A DNA stretch of 7,719 nt from Clostridia bacterium (GTDB lineage Bacteria > Bacillota_A > Clostridia > Christensenellales > Aristaeellaceae). Location: the NCBI GenBank assembly GCA_017938785.1, contig JAGBAU010000175.1, forward strand, positions 1 through 7,719, given 5' to 3'. Below, in pieces: positions 5,639 through 7,719 of the stretch. The position numbers were made by a program, and so were the translations under genes. The notes below the pieces were generated by a model. That model saw only the letters and a list, made by a program, of their open reading frames with translations, did no database searches and had not been told where the DNA came from. The first letter of the stretch is position 1. Each line of letters starts with the position of its first letter.

Positions 5639-6886
5639 ATGGATGTACGGGCACTTTTTGATCGCAATGCTGAGCGACTGAACGCACTTTACGCAGGTAT
5701 CGACCAGTATCCGCGCTACAATGCGCTGGTTGAGGCTTTCCGTGAGAAGTTTGAATCCGAGCCGGAGTGCTTTGTTTCCGCACCGGGCCGCACCGAGGTT
5801 GTGGGCAACCACACCGACCACCAGAAGGGCCGCTGCCTGGCCGGCGCCGTGAACCTGGATACCGTGGCGGCCATCGCTGCAAACGGCACCAACGTGGTAC
5901 GCCTGTATTCCGAAGGCTACGATAAGTCCTTCGATGTGGATCTTTCCGACCTGAGCGTCCATGAGGACGAAAAGAATACCACCTTCAGCCTGATCCGCGG
6001 CGTGGCTGCACGCCTGGTGGAACTGGGTTATAAGGTGGGCGGCTTCAATGCCCAAGTCACCAGCACCGTATTCAAGGGCAGCGGCCTTTCTTCCTCCGCA
6101 GCCTTCGAAGTCATGCTGGTTGCAGCCTTTGACGCCCTGTTCAACGGCTGGGTCATCGACGCCAAGCTCAACGCCCGCATCTCCCAGTATGCAGAAAACG
6201 TATACTTCGGCAAGCCCAGCGGACTGCTGGACCAGACCGCCAGTGCCGTGGGCAGCCTGGTTTACCTGGACTTCGGCCCGGAGATCGCCGAGGTGGAAGG
6301 CATCAGCTATGATTTCGGCAAGAAGGGCTATTCCCTGTGCGTGGTTTCCGCAGGCGGCGACCACGGCGACTTGACCGACGCCTATGCCTCCATCACCGTG
6401 GAGATGCGTCAGGTGGCAGCCAACATGGGCGCAACCCTGCTGGAAAAGATCACTCCCGAAGAGCTGGAAGAGGCCCTGCCCAAGCTCAAGAACGTGGTGC
6501 CGGACCGCGCCATCCTGCGCGCCTTCCACTTTGTGGATGAAACCCGCCGCGTGGTGGATGCGGTGAACGCCCTGAAGGCAGATGATGTGAACGCATTCTT
6601 TGACTGTGTCATTGGCTCCGGCGAGAGCAGCTGGAAGCTATTGCAGAACCTGCACGTTGAGGGCGGCACCAATCAGGAAATGCCCCTGGCACTGGAGATG
6701 AGCCGCCGCATGCTCTCCGGCAAGGGCGCATGGCGCATTCACGGCGGCGGATTCGCCGGAACCATTCTGGCCTTCGTTCCGTCCAATATGGTAGAAAAAT
6801 ACAGCTGCGCCATGAACGCTGTGTTCGGCGAGAATGCCACCACCGTTCTGAGCATCCGTCCGGAGGGCGTAGTCTGCATTCGCTAA
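5639..6886 (+). CDS. galK: Galactokinase (GHMP kinase family)
   Basis: It phosphorylates galactose at C1 with ATP, making the substrate for GalT. It is 415 residues from the ATG at 5639, slightly longer than the usual 380-400. Motifs in order: the sugar-binding SAPGRTEVVGNHTDHQKG at about 47-64, the GHMP ATP-binding loop KGSGLSSSAA at 146-155, SGLLDQ at 194-199 with the probable catalytic Asp198, and the C-terminal IHGGGFAG at 367-374. The common GEHTDY form of the first motif is GNHTDH here, so the Glu that contacts the C6 hydroxyl in characterised galactokinases is Asn. I recall similar GNHTDHQ forms in clostridial homologues annotated as galactokinase. Placement opposite galT supports a galactose role, but another hexose is possible. 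The TAA stop overlaps the tsaE ribosome binding site, so the genes are very likely cotranscribed. Confidence 0.93.
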   Translation: MDVRALFDRNAERLNALYAGIDQYPRYNALVEAFREKFESEPECFVSAPGRTEVVGNHTDHQKGRCLAGAVNLDTVAAIAANGTNVVRLYSEGYDKSFDVDLSDLSVHEDEKNTTFSLIRGVAARLVELGYKVGGFNAQVTSTVFKGSGLSSSAAFEVMLVAAFDALFNGWVIDAKLNARISQYAENVYFGKPSGLLDQTASAVGSLVYLDFGPEIAEVEGISYDFGKKGYSLCVVSAGGDHGDLTDAYASITVEMRQVAANMGATLLEKITPEELEEALPKLKNVVPDRAILRAFHFVDETRRVVDAVNALKADDVNAFFDCVIGSGESSWKLLQNLHVEGGTNQEMPLALEMSRRMLSGKGAWRIHGGGFAGTILAFVPSNMVEKYSCAMNAVFGENATTVLSIRPEGVVCIR

Positions 6887-6895
6887 GGAGTTAAA

Positions 6896-7357
6896 ATGAA
6901 GTATTTGACCCGTTCGGAAGCCGATACCCTGCAGTTTGCAGGGCGGCTCTCCGACATGCTGAAGGCTGGGGACAGCGTGCTGCTGCATGGCGACCTGGGC
7001 GCGGGAAAGAGTGTGTTCGCCCGCGGCGTGGCCCGCGGCATGGGCGTGACCGGCGCCATGCCCAGCCCCACCTTCACCCTGATGATTCCCTATGAGGGAA
7101 GCAAAAAGCTCTATCACTTTGACCTGTACCGCCTGAACGATCCCGACGAGTTCTATGCCGCCGGGCTGGATGAATTCATCGGCGGCGACGGCGTGGCCCT
7201 GGTGGAATGGCCGGAGATGGCGGAGATCGATCCCGTTCCCTGCCTGCACGTCACCATTTGTCGCGGTGCGGATGAAAATGAGCGGGAAATTGAAATTGAA
7301 TGCGTGGAAACTGAACTGGATGCCGCGCTTCTGGCGGATTGGAGGATGGAAAATTGA
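6896..7357 (+). CDS. tsaE: tRNA t6A37 biosynthesis ATPase TsaE
   Basis: TsaE is the P-loop ATPase that works with TsaB and TsaD, resetting the complex that transfers threonylcarbamoyl to A37 of ANN-decoding tRNAs in the cytoplasm. The 153-residue length is typical. The Walker A motif GDLGAGKS is at residues 32-39, the family motif SPTFTL at 57-62, YHFDLYRL at 73-80 and VEWPE at 103-107. The ATG at 6896 follows AAGGAG directly overlapping the galK stop codon, with 9 bases between the genes. The end overlaps the tsaB start by 4 bases, which suggests translational coupling. tsaE next to tsaB is a common bacterial arrangement, but galK in front of it is not one I know as standard. Confidence 0.96.
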   Translation: MKYLTRSEADTLQFAGRLSDMLKAGDSVLLHGDLGAGKSVFARGVARGMGVTGAMPSPTFTLMIPYEGSKKLYHFDLYRLNDPDEFYAAGLDEFIGGDGVALVEWPEMAEIDPVPCLHVTICRGADENEREIEIECVETELDAALLADWRMEN

Positions 7358-7719
7358 ACATCGTAGCAATGGATACCTCCGGCCCGCTGGCCAGCTGTGC
7401 CGTTCTGAAGGACGGCGCCATTGCCCATATGATCGTGATGAACCAGGGTTTGACCCATTCGGAAACCATCATGCCCGCCCTGGATGCTTGCATGCAGGCA
7501 TCCAACCTGCGCTGCGATCAGATTGATTGCTTTGCTGCGGTGGCGGGACAGGGTTCCTTCACCGGCGTGCGCATCGGCGTGTGCGCGGTGAAGGGGCTGG
7601 CCCATGCATGGAACAAGCCCTGCGCACAGGTGGACGCGCTGGAAACCCTTGCGATGAACTATCAGGGCTTTGACGGCGTTGCCTGCACGATACTGGACGC
7701 CCGGCGCAGCCAGGTGTAC
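7354..7719 (+). CDS. tsaB: tRNA t6A37 biosynthesis protein TsaB (partial, N-terminal 122 residues)
   Basis: TsaB is the inactive ASKHA-fold partner that holds TsaD in the t6A synthesis complex. The frame starts at TTG 7354-7356, giving MNIVAMDTSGPLASCAVLK, which matches the family's N-terminal beta strand (ILAIDTS...). GGAGG at 7341-7345 is 8 bases upstream. The next ATG (7369) would cut away the conserved first strand and has a poorer site, so TTG is preferred. The hallmark GQGSFTGVRIGV is at residues 67-78 and is followed by KGLA, a conserved ALETLA (107-112) and ILDARRSQVY (113-122 numbering approximate). The TTGA overlap with tsaE implies coupled translation. The C-terminal half lies beyond the window. 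rimI or tsaD often follow in this kind of operon, but that cannot be seen here. Confidence 0.94.
   Translation, partial: MNIVAMDTSGPLASCAVLKDGAIAHMIVMNQGLTHSETIMPALDACMQASNLRCDQIDCFAAVAGQGSFTGVRIGVCAVKGLAHAWNKPCAQVDALETLAMNYQGFDGVACTILDARRSQVY

Noticed and set aside
5597..6529. A 310-codon minus-strand frame opposite galK.
   Set aside because: It is an antisense shadow of galK, with no family motif and no ribosome binding site.

Overview
This window looks like a chromosomal segment of a fairly GC-rich member of the Bacillota (Firmicutes), most likely an anaerobic Clostridia-type organism. The reasons are the class II galactose-1-phosphate uridylyltransferase (the type typical of Firmicutes), strong AGGAGG-like ribosome binding sites, SigA-like TTGACA/TATAAT promoters, and surface proteins with TP-rich linkers. 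Assignment below class would be guesswork. No mobile element, phage gene, CRISPR array, rRNA or tRNA was seen.

Left part (1-3906): two divergent genes for membrane-anchored proteins are separated by a 361-base AT-rich promoter region. The left one (minus strand, cut by the window edge) has a short basic N-terminus, one membrane segment and a Thr-Pro linker. The right one (631-3861, 1,076 aa) is the most remarkable object here. It has a basic head, a 130-residue Asp/Tyr-rich acidic tract, two membrane segments separated by RRRR, a TP-rich linker, and then 13 copies of a roughly 45-residue domain. Each copy carries an H-x4-C-x(20-24)-C-x2-C signature that looks like a small zinc-binding fold. 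The copies are arranged as six tight pairs plus one orphan. I recognise no named family for the whole protein. It ends at a strong intrinsic terminator.

Right part (3912-7719): galT (minus) and galK (plus) are divergent around a 156-base region with a recognisable promoter for each. Together they supply two Leloir-pathway steps: phosphorylation of galactose, and exchange of galactose-1-phosphate onto UDP. galE is not in the window. galK is followed 9 bases later by tsaE, which overlaps tsaB by 4 bases. galK therefore appears to be cotranscribed with two genes for the universal tRNA modification t6A. tsaB runs off the right edge. A second, bidirectional hairpin at 3912-3941 closes galT.

The sugar and tRNA-modification genes are confident family calls. 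The function of the large repeat protein, its metal binding and its topology are inferences from sequence pattern alone.
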